Shown: one piece after another, positions 15,497 through 24,719 of the stretch
How positions within the stretch are numbered: the stretch's first letter is position 1
Layout: each line of letters starts with the position of its first letter
Assembly: GCA_964422155.1 (NCBI GenBank)
Contig: CAYQZZ010000009.1
Location: forward strand, 1-47,752
DNA from: JBGPRB01 sp964422155
GTDB taxonomy: Bacteria > Chloroflexota > Dehalococcoidia > Dehalococcoidales > RBG-16-60-22
Reading direction: 5' to 3'
Length of the DNA stretch: 47,752 nucleotides
Translations under genes and position numbers: made by a program
The notes under the pieces: model-generated
Told to the model about the DNA's origin: nothing
The model's input: the letters and a program-made list of their open reading frames with translations, nothing else
The model's database searches: none

Positions 15497-17233
15497 CTAG
15501 GCTCCCCCCTGGAAATTATCATCACTCATTGTCTCCAGCACTGCCTCCTTCCCTGAGGTAACCGGCAATACCAGGTGTGATCGGTATTCCCTGTTCCGGA
15601 AAATCTTATGAAGCGTGGTTTTGGAACTATTTAAATGGGGATGATAATGAATCTGTATTTCGGGGTCTCTGGGGGATTCCAGACTCTCTATCTCCAGTTT
15701 AATGCGGTGACCTGCTTTAAAGACATTGACAATATTGCCCAGACCTATGGCGTATTCATTTATCTCACCCGGTTTAACCGGCTCCGCGCTGACATGGGGA
15801 TGATAAGGGTTGTAGGGTCTGGATTTAGTGGCATCCAGAGCCCGGTGGGATGCCTTCAACCAACCTTTAGACACAGTCGTCTCTTTACCAGTTGGCGCGA
15901 CATCCGATAGTTTGACTATCCAGTTAGTATCGTCCTGGTCAACGGAAGCAAATAAGTTCAAAGCCGACGGGCCTATTGTCTCCAGGTCTGCCGGTAAGGC
16001 AGGGCTGAGATATTTAACCGAATCTCTCTTGGCGGACAGGTGGAGCGGTTGCTGTAAGAAGCAGTCGGGCTCCGGCTGATAAAGCTCGGGTTCAAAGGAA
16101 AGCCCTTCCCAGCGACGCAGATAACAATTGGTATATTCGATTCCCTTTAACGGCCACTCCGTCTCATAACGGTACCGGTTGGCTCCCGGGACAAACAGCT
16201 TTATCGGCGGCTCATCCATAAGACCGGTATCATTGCCCTTAAGCCAGTAGTCGTACCATCTTAAAATTAATTCTATGTCCTCTCTCCAGGGTCGCTCTTC
16301 GGGTCCGGTAGGTTTTACCAGCAGCTTTTTGGTCGTATTGATTCCCATATAAACGTCCCAGAAGCCCTTGGTCCCTCCGACTTTTCCCACTACGTATGCA
16401 GGAACTTTTATCTTGTCAAAGAAGGGATAAACCGACTTTTCCTGCCAGAAAGGGCCATCGAATGGATTCATCATTATATCAAAGAACTGAGGATTTTTCT
16501 GGGGATACTTCAGCAGGTGATATAGATTAGGGTAGTGTTTGATATCAGGATGGTTTAAGAGTTCATTACGCCGGCGCTCAAACTCGTCTCCGGGCAGGGT
16601 CTTCATCATTAGCGATACGGGATTTTTAGGCGCGAAACCACTTGTGCCGTGGCGGCCATCCCATAATCCGTATACAAACAAGCTGAGGACACCCCCGGAG
16701 TAGGCAAAATCACGGTAAAAGTCAGCCGCTACATGGGATACAAAAATAGCTTTAAGATGGGGAGGCTGCTGGATAGCCACCTTTAATTGCATGCCACCAT
16801 AATAGGAGTATCCTATCATACCCACATTGCCATCACACCAGGGCTGGTTGGCTATCCATTCTACAATATCAGCGCCATCTTTCCCTTCCTGCTGCACCCA
16901 CATCCCGGTAAATTCACCTTCCGATTGACCGGTACCTCTGGCATCCGCAATAATGTGGATATAACCTCTTGGTACGATACTGGGAGTATCGCCAGCTTCT
17001 ATGTTACCATCCCAGACGGCGCTTTTATAAAGCGGCTGCGGCGGAATCAGTACTTCCTGCAGCTCTTTACCGTAACCTCCCATAGCAAACAAAGCCGGGA
17101 ATTTGCCTCTGGCGTCCGGACGGTAGATATTCACCGCCAGCCGAACTCCATCCCGTACGGTCACCAGAACATCCTTTTCTACTTTGATGCCATATCGGGG
17201 TTGACTGATGAGTTCACGCCAATCTTTTTTCAT
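15497..17233 (-). CDS. CocE/NonD family hydrolase (S15 peptidase-like)
   Basis: Serine hydrolase of 578 residues. The N-terminal alpha/beta-hydrolase domain shows ADARGTGQSEGEF near residue 98 and the nucleophile Ser143 in MIGYSYYGG. The C-terminal third is a jelly-roll domain (PSALNLFASVDQDDTNWIVKL, then GHRIKLEIES). This architecture belongs to the X-Pro dipeptidyl-peptidase/cocaine esterase family, whose members cleave esters, amides or acylated compounds. No signal peptide is seen. It lies downstream of the orphan transhydroxylase-like gene on the same strand, which suggests de-esterification of an aromatic substrate, but that is inference. Confidence 0.85.
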   Translation of the reverse strand: MKKDWRELISQPRYGIKVEKDVLVTVRDGVRLAVNIYRPDARGKFPALFAMGGYGKELQEVLIPPQPLYKSAVWDGNIEAGDTPSIVPRGYIHIIADARGTGQSEGEFTGMWVQQEGKDGADIVEWIANQPWCDGNVGMIGYSYYGGMQLKVAIQQPPHLKAIFVSHVAADFYRDFAYSGGVLSLFVYGLWDGRHGTSGFAPKNPVSLMMKTLPGDEFERRRNELLNHPDIKHYPNLYHLLKYPQKNPQFFDIMMNPFDGPFWQEKSVYPFFDKIKVPAYVVGKVGGTKGFWDVYMGINTTKKLLVKPTGPEERPWREDIELILRWYDYWLKGNDTGLMDEPPIKLFVPGANRYRYETEWPLKGIEYTNCYLRRWEGLSFEPELYQPEPDCFLQQPLHLSAKRDSVKYLSPALPADLETIGPSALNLFASVDQDDTNWIVKLSDVAPTGKETTVSKGWLKASHRALDATKSRPYNPYHPHVSAEPVKPGEINEYAIGLGNIVNVFKAGHRIKLEIESLESPRDPEIQIHYHPHLNSSKTTLHKIFRNREYRSHLVLPVTSGKEAVLETMSDDNFQGGA

Positions 17234-17323
17234 TTTTCCTCCCTGGCCAGAATTTCTCAGACAGACTAATCAGGCCTTGAGGCAGCACGAATAAATATTA
17301 TTGTTTCAAAGGCTGTCTGAAAA

Positions 17324-17406
17324 TGTCATTCTGAGGGAGAGAATCGACCGAAGAATCCGTTTACCTCCACGTAGAATACGGATTCTTCGCTTCGCCCAGA
17401 ATGACA
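17324..17406. repeat. Palindromic intergenic repeat element
   Basis: TGTCATTCTG (17324-17333) pairs with CAGAATGACA (17397-17406), and inside GAAGAATCCGT pairs with ACGGATTCTTC. The result is one long imperfect hairpin between the hydrolase and the orphan large subunit gene. Its termini resemble the TCATTC ends of the element at 5951-6076. Confidence 0.65.
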
Positions 17407-17442
17407 CCTCACTGTTTTTTGGGCAACCTCTCTGGCGATATT

Positions 17443-20046
17443 TTATGGCTTGCCGGCTGCTAACACTCTATTAAAATCTAAACCGGAGGCCGAGTCGTAG
17501 GGTCTAGCAAACGCCTCGGGGTATTCCCGCATCAGCTTTTCCAGGTCGGCGCGTTTTACCTCTACCAGAAAGCCACTGACAACCATGCCGGCAGCGTTCG
17601 TGGACATACGTTTTTCGGGGACGATGGTGTTAATGTCACCGCCTCTATCTATTTTCCCCAGTACGATGGGGTCCAGCCTGGCACCGTGGTCGATGTACAG
17701 TGCTCCGGGCATAATTCTCTCGGTGACATAAGCTCCCGCAAGAACATGACCCCTCTCGTTGTATATCTCGGCAACATCACCATGCTTTATATTCCGTTTG
17801 GCCGCATCTACGGGGTTAAGCCACATTGTCTGGTAACCATAGCCATCCGGCCCCTTGATTTTACAGGTCTCTATTTCCCGGCACCATTTCATATCATCAC
17901 ACTGGGAATGTACTCTCCACCTGGGGTGACAGGAGGTCACCAGCAGGGAATACTTTTTAGCTCTTTCACTGGTGAGCCTCTCATCATGACCGGCTCCTTT
18001 TTCAACCCAATGAGGGACAGGCGGTCTTTCCTTATCGCCGGGGAAATTTTTAGCCAATCTCTCGGAGTAGAACTCCAGTTTACCGGAGGGCGTGGTTAGA
18101 GGATTATTCTCCGGGTCTTTATAGAACTTAAGCAAGCCCGGCTCGACTTTATCCCAATCGGGGTCAGTGGGTATGGGGTAATAACCGTTTTTCTTAAAGT
18201 CTTCCCAGCTAATCATATCCTGGATACCGGAATGGTCGAAGCCGTAGCGTATCAACTGCGCCACGGTCTTACCCTCATTGTATTCTTTCAATACTCCCAG
18301 CCTATCGGCGATGGCACACACTATCTCGTAGTCGCTCATGGATTCGCCTACAGGCTCGACGCACTTCTGGTCCAGGAAAAGCGACCTGTATTCGACGGTG
18401 AAGAAGTCCTCGCCGATGTCATCCACCTCAAACTTGGTGCAAGAAGGCAGGATGATATCGGCAAACTGGCAATCGTTTTCCAGCCAGGGGTGCTGGGCGA
18501 GTATGAATTCTATCTTGGGGCTTCGGAACGCCTCTGACATACGGTTGCCGCCATTCCAGCAGGTTGTCCAGGAGGGTGAATCGGTCCAGATCATGTGCAC
18601 TTCCGAGCAACCTTTCTCCGGATAGACATATTTCTGAAATTGGTCCTCCACCGGCTCCCCACACCATGTCGTTCCGTACCAGCTTATCGGCGGTGCGAGG
18701 ATAGCATCGTGAATAAGCAGCTTGGGTATATGCTGTATGGCATCCTTCGAAGTCGCCGTGCCGTGCCCTGTATTTACCGTAGTGTGCACATCAGGGAACA
18801 TTATCGGTTTGGCGGCCGGCTGGTTGGCGCCATGCCATCCTGGCAAACGCGCGTTACCGAAGAGGCCCCACTCGATGGTGGTGAACTGGTTGCAGCCGGG
18901 TTTTCCCAGGCCCTGCATCCCCAGCAGGATGACCTCCAGCCTGGCTATTTCCGAGGCAAAAGGTCCCCGGTGCATAGGGCCTCCATTGGCATGCGCCGTG
19001 CTTGTCCTCTTGGAAGCCCACATCCGCGCCAGGGCTTTGATAATCCGGGAGGGCACGGCGGTTATCTCGGATGCCCATTTGGGTGTCTTGGGAATGCCGT
19101 CTTCTTTACCCAGGACATAGTCCTTGAACTTATCAAAGCCTACCGTATGAGTGGCGACATATTTTTTATCATAGGTATCTTCCGTTATCCAGACGTAAGC
19201 GATGGCCAACTGCATGGCGGAATCCGTGCTGGGCAGTATGGGAATCCATTTATCCGCATGCACGGCGGTGCCGTAGTTCACGTCCGGGCAAATATAGATG
19301 GATTTGATACCCAGTTCGGTAAACCAGTAACATAAGCGGCTGACAAATTGGCCTCCCCACCCCCAGGTGGTGGTCTCGGGGTCACAACCCCAGAACAAAA
19401 TCATTTCGGTATTCCTGGCCATATCGGGGATAAGATTGTCCTGAGGACGCTGTTTGCCGACCGGTTCACCGCCCCAGACATGCTTGGCACCCCAGTATGT
19501 GCCCTCCCAGCTATCCGGGTTCCTGTTTTGCAGGGTAAAGCCGCCGAGAATGTGGAGCAATTTCAGCTGGCAGCCGTGGGGACCGTGGATGACCTTCGTC
19601 TCTCCGTGCCCGTCCGCCTGGGCGAGGATAGCGCCCGGACCGTGTTCTTTGTACATCCGCTTTATCTCGCCGGTAATTGTATCCAGAGCTTCATCCCAGG
19701 AGATTCTGACATAGCTGCTTTTACCCCTGTTTTGCGGGTTTCTTTCTCCATGGGGATTCCAATCCATTCGCTTTAGCGGATATAATATGCGGTTGGGAGA
19801 GTAGACGCGGTTCTTATAAGCCAAGGTGATAGGCGGAATTAAGCTCTTCATGGTAGGCTCGAAGACCTGTCCGCGCACCTCAATTTTCCACGGTTTCAGG
19901 TGCTCTGCTGTATACTTCCAATCGAAATGAAAGGGTCTGATGCGGACTATTTTACCGTTTTTCACATCGACCTGGATAGTATTGCCGTCCTGAGCGATGC
20001 CGCAGAAACTCATTCCTTTTACTACCGTTTTTTCTTTGTCCGACAT
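17443..20046 (-). CDS. Transhydroxylase-like molybdopterin oxidoreductase large subunit (copy 2, no own small subunit)
   Basis: Bis-MGD molybdoenzyme of 867 residues, close to the 875 of Pelobacter transhydroxylase alpha subunit. It lacks an N-terminal Fe-S motif. Asp178-Ser179-Trp180 in NRNPDSWEG and His147 in QADGHGETKVIHG fit the known Mo ligand and active-site region. The cofactor segment QHPWLENDCQFADIILPS and the C-terminal MGD domain (HGDVAEIYNERGHVLAGAY) are intact. It is closer to copy 3 than to copy 1: both share TELGIKSIYICPD and GVPSRIIKALAR-type segments, and both lack the finger motifs. The nearest small subunit gene is 268 bases upstream and belongs to copy 3, so they may share it. 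The downstream gene is a CocE-type hydrolase. Confidence 0.82.
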   Translation of the reverse strand: MSDKEKTVVKGMSFCGIAQDGNTIQVDVKNGKIVRIRPFHFDWKYTAEHLKPWKIEVRGQVFEPTMKSLIPPITLAYKNRVYSPNRILYPLKRMDWNPHGERNPQNRGKSSYVRISWDEALDTITGEIKRMYKEHGPGAILAQADGHGETKVIHGPHGCQLKLLHILGGFTLQNRNPDSWEGTYWGAKHVWGGEPVGKQRPQDNLIPDMARNTEMILFWGCDPETTTWGWGGQFVSRLCYWFTELGIKSIYICPDVNYGTAVHADKWIPILPSTDSAMQLAIAYVWITEDTYDKKYVATHTVGFDKFKDYVLGKEDGIPKTPKWASEITAVPSRIIKALARMWASKRTSTAHANGGPMHRGPFASEIARLEVILLGMQGLGKPGCNQFTTIEWGLFGNARLPGWHGANQPAAKPIMFPDVHTTVNTGHGTATSKDAIQHIPKLLIHDAILAPPISWYGTTWCGEPVEDQFQKYVYPEKGCSEVHMIWTDSPSWTTCWNGGNRMSEAFRSPKIEFILAQHPWLENDCQFADIILPSCTKFEVDDIGEDFFTVEYRSLFLDQKCVEPVGESMSDYEIVCAIADRLGVLKEYNEGKTVAQLIRYGFDHSGIQDMISWEDFKKNGYYPIPTDPDWDKVEPGLLKFYKDPENNPLTTPSGKLEFYSERLAKNFPGDKERPPVPHWVEKGAGHDERLTSERAKKYSLLVTSCHPRWRVHSQCDDMKWCREIETCKIKGPDGYGYQTMWLNPVDAAKRNIKHGDVAEIYNERGHVLAGAYVTERIMPGALYIDHGARLDPIVLGKIDRGGDINTIVPEKRMSTNAAGMVVSGFLVEVKRADLEKLMREYPEAFARPYDSASGLDFNRVLAAGKP

Positions 20047-20313
20047 TTGTACTCCTTTTCTTTACCCGAAATTAAGAGGGTTTTTCCCGGTACAACACTT
20101 CATATAGACGCGCTGGATAAGCAAACACAGGAAATTGCAACGCTTTTTATAAAGCATATACTTCTAAAATGTACAGTTTAAGCGAGCCGGATTCACCAGC
20201 CCCGGCCTTTTACAGGGCAGGGTCTGTTTCCCGGCTTCGGTATCAGAATGCTCCTTTTAATTCTGGTTATTTATCTGCCAATATCTACGGAGACAGCAGC
20301 GAAAATGCGTCTT

Positions 20314-21141
20314 TTAACGTGAAGCGCTGACTTTATACAGTTCGATATCCCCTACATTCACATCTTTACTGGCATCGATTGAGTCGATATTCCGGGGAAG
20401 ATAGCCAGCCTTTTCTATCTTCAGCGAATAGGCGCCCGGCGGCATCCTTTCAAACCAGAAATCCCCGAAGTTATCCGTTTTAAGGGTAGACTTCTTACCC
20501 GAGGAGCTGATGAGGGTTACCGTAGCTGCCTCCAGACATTCGTCTTCCTCCGGGTCATACACCGCACCGGCCACGAAATACTTGTTGGGCAGGCCGATGT
20601 AATATACCCTTGGCTTAGCTTTGAATTCGGGGTGCAGTATTTCAGCTTTATCTATCAATTCCTTGAGGTCTTTTTCTTCGCCGAACTTCAGGGCGCCTGT
20701 CGGGCAAGCGTCAACACAGCGGGGCTCTTTCCAGCCTTTATCCAGGAGATGAGCGCACATCGTACATTTCTGGGATATATTGAGGTCGGAGTTGAAGTAG
20801 ATGACTTTATAGGGGCAGACGTCGATGCAGTTTCTGCTACCGGTGCATTTCTCCGGGTCGATTATCACGATACCATCGTCCCTTTTGTAGATTGCCTTTG
20901 ATTTACAGGCGGGTATGCAGGGTGCTTCTTCGCAGTGCTGGCACATATCGTGCATATATCTCACCCTGACCTTAGGTACTGTTCCCTGAACGATGTCCGT
21001 GACCTTCATCCAGAAATGGCCGGTATCCGGCTGGGGTTTGGCGATGGGAGTCCAGTCGTTACCGACGTGCTCGTCCTTGCAGGCAATCTGGCAGTTGTAG
21101 CAACCGTTGCACTTGCTGATGTCAATGACCAAAGCTTTCAT
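20314..21141 (-). CDS. Transhydroxylase-like small subunit, 4Fe-4S ferredoxin type (copy 3 partner)
   Basis: Electron-transfer subunit of 275 residues, almost exactly the length of Pelobacter transhydroxylase beta subunit. Cysteine groups are CNGCYNCQIAC, CQHCEEAPCIPAC, an altered third group CTGSRNCIDVCP and CTMCAHLL with CVDACP. In the third group the second Cys is Ser (codon AGC), so one cluster is probably lost or changed. The C-terminal beta domain (GDFWFERMPPGAYSLKIEKAGYLP) is present. The ATG overlaps the stop of the large subunit gene by one base, so the two are co-translated. It may also serve the copy 2 large subunit downstream. Confidence 0.87.
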   Translation of the reverse strand: MKALVIDISKCNGCYNCQIACKDEHVGNDWTPIAKPQPDTGHFWMKVTDIVQGTVPKVRVRYMHDMCQHCEEAPCIPACKSKAIYKRDDGIVIIDPEKCTGSRNCIDVCPYKVIYFNSDLNISQKCTMCAHLLDKGWKEPRCVDACPTGALKFGEEKDLKELIDKAEILHPEFKAKPRVYYIGLPNKYFVAGAVYDPEEDECLEAATVTLISSSGKKSTLKTDNFGDFWFERMPPGAYSLKIEKAGYLPRNIDSIDASKDVNVGDIELYKVSASR

Positions 21142-23765
21142 TATTTCTGTTCTCCTCCAGCTAATATTCTATCGAATCGCAGCCCGGAGGCGCGATCGTA
21201 AGGTCTCTTGAATGCTTCGGGGTACTGCTGTCTGAGTTCGTCCAGGTTGGCAGATTCAACCTCGACGAGAAAGCCGCTGACGACCATACCGCCGCGGCAG
21301 TTTCGAGAAGTGCCCTTATGAGGGGTAATGGTATTGATGGCGCCGCCCCTATCTAGCTCGCCGGGGACGATGGGGTCGTACCTGGCGCCATGGTCAACAT
21401 ATGCCGCTCCAGGAATGATTCTCTCGGTAACGTAGGCGCCGACGAGAACGGTGCCGCGTTCGTTGTATATCTTGCAGATATCACCGTTCTTGATACCCCG
21501 CTTCTCGGCGTCGGACGGGTGAAGCCAGACAGGTTCGTAGAGATAGCCGTCCGGACCTTTGACCTTGCCGGTAACTATTTCATGGAACCAGTTGACATCA
21601 TCGAGCTGGGCATGAACGCGCCACCTCGGGTGATTGGAGATGCAGAGCAGGGGGTATTTCTTGGACCTCTCCAGCAGCAGGCTTTCCTGGTGCGATTCGC
21701 CGTAGGGTATCCAGTGGGGCACCGGCGGCCGTTCTTCGTCATCAGGGAAGTGCTCGGCTAAACCCTGGGAATAAAACTCTATTAACCCGGACGGCGTCGT
21801 CATAGGATGTTTCTTGGGGTCCTCGTAGAACTCTATCATGCCGGCCCGGTACGTCTTCCAGTTGGGGTCGGTGGGGATGACGTAGTAATCCTTTTCACAC
21901 AACTCCTCCCAGGTTATCAAGCCCGCCTTCAATACGCCAGATTGGTCAAAACCGAATTTTATCCATTCCTCGATAGATTTACCCCCGGTATATTCTTTCT
22001 CCAAGCCCAGCTTTTTAGCTACCTCGATGACCACCTCGTAGTCGCTCTTGGACTCGCCGACAGGCTCAACGCATTGTCTTTCACGGTAAACAGTGGAAAA
22101 ATGAGCGCTTTCCATGTCGCTTCCGATATCATCCGTCTCGAATTTGGTGTTGGACGGCAGGATGATATCGGCAAAAAGGCAATCATTTTCCAGCCAGGGG
22201 TGCTGGGCTACCATGCACTCTATCTTGGGGCTCCGGTAGGCATCCACGTTCCTGTTGCTGTCGTTCCAGCAGGTTAACAGACAGGGTGTATCGGTCCATA
22301 TCATGTGTACTTCCGAGCAGCCCGGGGCGGGATAAACGTATTTCTTGAACTGGTCTTCCCTCGCCGACATTTGCTCCGAGCTGCCGTAAATCTCGAAGTG
22401 TCCGTCCAGGATAGCGTCATGAATCATGGGCTTGGGGATGATTTGTTTTTGCATATTCGGACCGGGATGATAGCCATGATACGCGGCGTTCACCGATGGT
22501 CTCACCAAAGCCTTGCCTACCAGGGGAGGAACCTCGCGTCCTAAGCCCCTGGCGCCGAAGAACGAGCCTCCAACCCAGGTAAGCTGGTGAGTCCCCGGTT
22601 TTCCCAGGCCCTGCATCGCCAGCAGCAGTACCTCCAGCCGGGCCGGCTCGGTGGAGTACGAGCCCCGGATATAGGGCCCGCCGAAGCCATGTGCTACCGT
22701 GGTAGTCTTGGATGCCCATTCACGTGCCAGGGCTTTGATGATGCGGGACGGCACACCGCATAGCTCCGATGCCCATTTGGGGGTCTTGGGAATCCCGTCT
22801 TCTTTTCCTAATACATATTCCTCGAATTTATCGAAGCCATAAGCATGAGTAGCGATGTACTCTTTATTATAAGTACCATTGGTAATCCACTGGTAAGCTA
22901 GAGCAAGCTGCAACGCGGCATCAGTATTCGGCAGCACCGGAATCCACTTATCAGCATGAACAGCCGCCCCGTAATTTAAGTCGGGGCAGATATAGATGCT
23001 TTTTATGCCGAGCTCGGTGAACCAGTAGGAATAGAGACTGGGCATCTGTCCCGACCAGAAACCCCAGGGGGTAGTTTCCTGGTCACATCCCTGGTGTATA
23101 ATCATCTGGGTATGCTCGGCTATATCCGGGTAAATATTGGTGAGATAAGACGTGTACATACCGACGGGTTCACATCCCCAGGCATGTTTGGCTCCCCAGT
23201 ACCACCCCTCCCAGCTATCCGGATTTCTGATCTGCTGCGTATAACCACCCAAAAGTTCAAGAAGCTTGGTATTACAGCCATGGGTAGAGTGTATCACCTT
23301 GGTCTCGCCGTGTCCGTCCGCCTGCAGGAGTACCGTTTCCGGTCCGTACTTTTTGATTACCCTCCTGAGTTCGCTGGCTATCAGGTCCGTGGCCTCGTCC
23401 CACGATATCCTGACGTACTTGCTGACACCCCGGTTCTGTGGGTTTCTCTCGCCGTCGGGGTCCCAGTCCACCCTCTTCAGGGGATACAAAATACGGTTGG
23501 GGGAAAATATCCGCTTTTTATAGGCTATACCGTGGGGAGGTATCATGGACTTCAACGGCGGGGTAAAGGTCTTGCCGTGTGCTTTCATCTGCCACGGTTG
23601 CCATTCCTCGGGTTTGTATTTCCAATCATAGTGGAATGGTCTAATCCTGACTATTTTACCATCCTTAACATCGACGGCCGCCATATTTGAGTTATCACCG
23701 AAGCTACTCAAACCGGTGCCCTTAATGCAGGTTTTTTCTCCAGCTTCCTTCTTTTTTGGTGTCAA
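21141..23765 (-). CDS. Transhydroxylase-like molybdopterin oxidoreductase large subunit (copy 3)
   Basis: Bis-MGD molybdoenzyme of 874 residues, within one residue of Pelobacter transhydroxylase alpha subunit. Asp183-Ser184-Trp185 (IRNPDSWEG) matches the Mo-binding Ser and its neighbours, and His152 lies 32 residues before it, near where the catalytic His is expected. There is no CxxC cluster motif at the N-terminus. Downstream are GCDQETTPWGFW, HPWLENDCLFADIILPS and the C-terminal domain NGDICKIYNERGTVLVGAY. It begins a leftward operon with its small subunit (one-base overlap) and possibly copy 2. Pyrogallol-phloroglucinol isomerisation is the best-known activity of this family, but the substrate here is not proven. 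Confidence 0.85.
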   Translation of the reverse strand: MTPKKKEAGEKTCIKGTGLSSFGDNSNMAAVDVKDGKIVRIRPFHYDWKYKPEEWQPWQMKAHGKTFTPPLKSMIPPHGIAYKKRIFSPNRILYPLKRVDWDPDGERNPQNRGVSKYVRISWDEATDLIASELRRVIKKYGPETVLLQADGHGETKVIHSTHGCNTKLLELLGGYTQQIRNPDSWEGWYWGAKHAWGCEPVGMYTSYLTNIYPDIAEHTQMIIHQGCDQETTPWGFWSGQMPSLYSYWFTELGIKSIYICPDLNYGAAVHADKWIPVLPNTDAALQLALAYQWITNGTYNKEYIATHAYGFDKFEEYVLGKEDGIPKTPKWASELCGVPSRIIKALAREWASKTTTVAHGFGGPYIRGSYSTEPARLEVLLLAMQGLGKPGTHQLTWVGGSFFGARGLGREVPPLVGKALVRPSVNAAYHGYHPGPNMQKQIIPKPMIHDAILDGHFEIYGSSEQMSAREDQFKKYVYPAPGCSEVHMIWTDTPCLLTCWNDSNRNVDAYRSPKIECMVAQHPWLENDCLFADIILPSNTKFETDDIGSDMESAHFSTVYRERQCVEPVGESKSDYEVVIEVAKKLGLEKEYTGGKSIEEWIKFGFDQSGVLKAGLITWEELCEKDYYVIPTDPNWKTYRAGMIEFYEDPKKHPMTTPSGLIEFYSQGLAEHFPDDEERPPVPHWIPYGESHQESLLLERSKKYPLLCISNHPRWRVHAQLDDVNWFHEIVTGKVKGPDGYLYEPVWLHPSDAEKRGIKNGDICKIYNERGTVLVGAYVTERIIPGAAYVDHGARYDPIVPGELDRGGAINTITPHKGTSRNCRGGMVVSGFLVEVESANLDELRQQYPEAFKRPYDRASGLRFDRILAGGEQK

Positions 23766-24211
23766 TTTTGCCTCCTTATATTCCTTTTTGCTCAGTAACC
23801 GTGAGAATAAATATCAACCTTTCATAGCGGAGGAGTTATCAAGAGCGAAGCGCCTATAAAATAATACAAAAATTAAGTACATAAAGGGCGATTTACATTA
23901 TACAAGAGCGTTTTTATTTATGCAATATCCCCGCAATTTCCGGTGGCGCTCTTTTCCAGTCGTAATTTTTTCTTTGATATCCTCCGGGTAATATTATTTT
24001 TAAGGCAATAATACCATTTTCGGCAAAATTAATAAAATAGCAAAATTCGTAATTTGACAATATTTTTATTGTTTGATAGACTTCCGTCAGTAAGCCACTT
24101 TTCAATATTATTTATTATTTAGGTAGAAAGCGAATCCTAACCAACTATTTTAATATTAATAACTTTATTGCCTGGGATATAAATAGTTAAAATCCGAAGG
24201 AGCTTTATAAT
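23766..24211. promoter_or_regulatory. AT-rich divergent intergenic region
   Basis: 446 bases separate the leftward transhydroxylase-like operon from the rightward CoA-ester block. It is clearly richer in A and T than the surroundings and must hold both promoters. A short open frame on the minus strand (23914-24105) starts with TTG, lacks a ribosome binding site and is not supported. No operator-like palindrome stands out. Confidence 0.5.
24054..24082 (+). promoter_or_regulatory. Candidate sigma-70 promoter of the CoA-ester block
   Basis: TTGACA at 24054-24059 and TAGACT at 24077-24082 are separated by 17 bases. The first gene starts at 24212, so the leader would be about 120 bases. Confidence 0.4.
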
Positions 24212-24649
24212 ATGGAAGCTAAAAAGCAGATTCCGTGCTTAGAGGGGTGGTTTACGATGCCGCCGCAGGAACCTCGAATTATCGGTAACAGGTGCGGGTC
24301 TTGCGGGAATTACTTCTTCCCGAAAGCAGCAACCTGCCGGAACCCCGTTTGCCAGAAAAAGAAACCTCTGGAAGAGGTGCTATTCAGCAGAATGGGCAAA
24401 CTTTTTGCTTACACGGTTAATTATTACCCGCCTCCTCCACCGTATCATAAGGCAGACCCGTTTGTACCTTTCGGTGTTGCCAGCGTGGCGATGCCGGAGG
24501 GTATAAAAGTGGGGGGGCAAATTCCAACGGATGTCGATGTTAACAAACTGAAGATAGGCATGGACATGGAGGTAGTACGAGAGGTACTGTATGTAGATGA
24601 GCAGGGAAACGAAGTCCTGTGCTGGAAATTCCGGCCGGTCAACTTATAA
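24212..24649 (+). CDS. DUF35 OB-fold / zinc-ribbon protein (thiolase partner)
   Basis: Protein of 145 residues. A rubredoxin-like zinc ribbon uses Cys28, Cys31, Cys42 and Cys47 (RCGSCGNYFFPKAATCRNPVC). It is followed by an OB-fold domain from about residue 55 (GKLFAYTVNYYPPPPP, then PFGVASVAMPEGIKVGGQI). Such DUF35 proteins usually sit beside a thiolase-superfamily gene and form a complex that holds or channels the acyl-CoA. The thiolase-like gene lies 70 bases downstream, in the same order. A proline run (PPPPP) in the OB loop is unusual. GAAGGAG precedes the ATG. Confidence 0.85.
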   Translation: MEAKKQIPCLEGWFTMPPQEPRIIGNRCGSCGNYFFPKAATCRNPVCQKKKPLEEVLFSRMGKLFAYTVNYYPPPPPYHKADPFVPFGVASVAMPEGIKVGGQIPTDVDVNKLKIGMDMEVVREVLYVDEQGNEVLCWKFRPVNL

Positions 24650-24719
24650 AATTTAGTCCGGCGTAATAAAACCATAGAAGGTATAAATAAAACCCTGGAC
24701 TAGTAAAGGGAGAGAGAAG

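Noticed and set aside
17324..17406. Rho-independent terminator of the orphan large subunit operon
   Set aside because: The hairpin has no T run and its ends match the dispersed repeat family, so it is listed as a repeat.
11539..23765. Formate dehydrogenase, nitrate reductase or acetylene hydratase as the identity of the large molybdopterin subunits
   Set aside because: There is no N-terminal CxxCxxxC cluster motif and no Cys/Sec ligand. PDSWEG and the small-subunit beta domain fit transhydroxylase better.
23914..24105. 63-codon open frame on the minus strand in the divergent region
   Set aside because: TTG start, no ribosome binding site, AT-rich low-information sequence and no recognisable motif.
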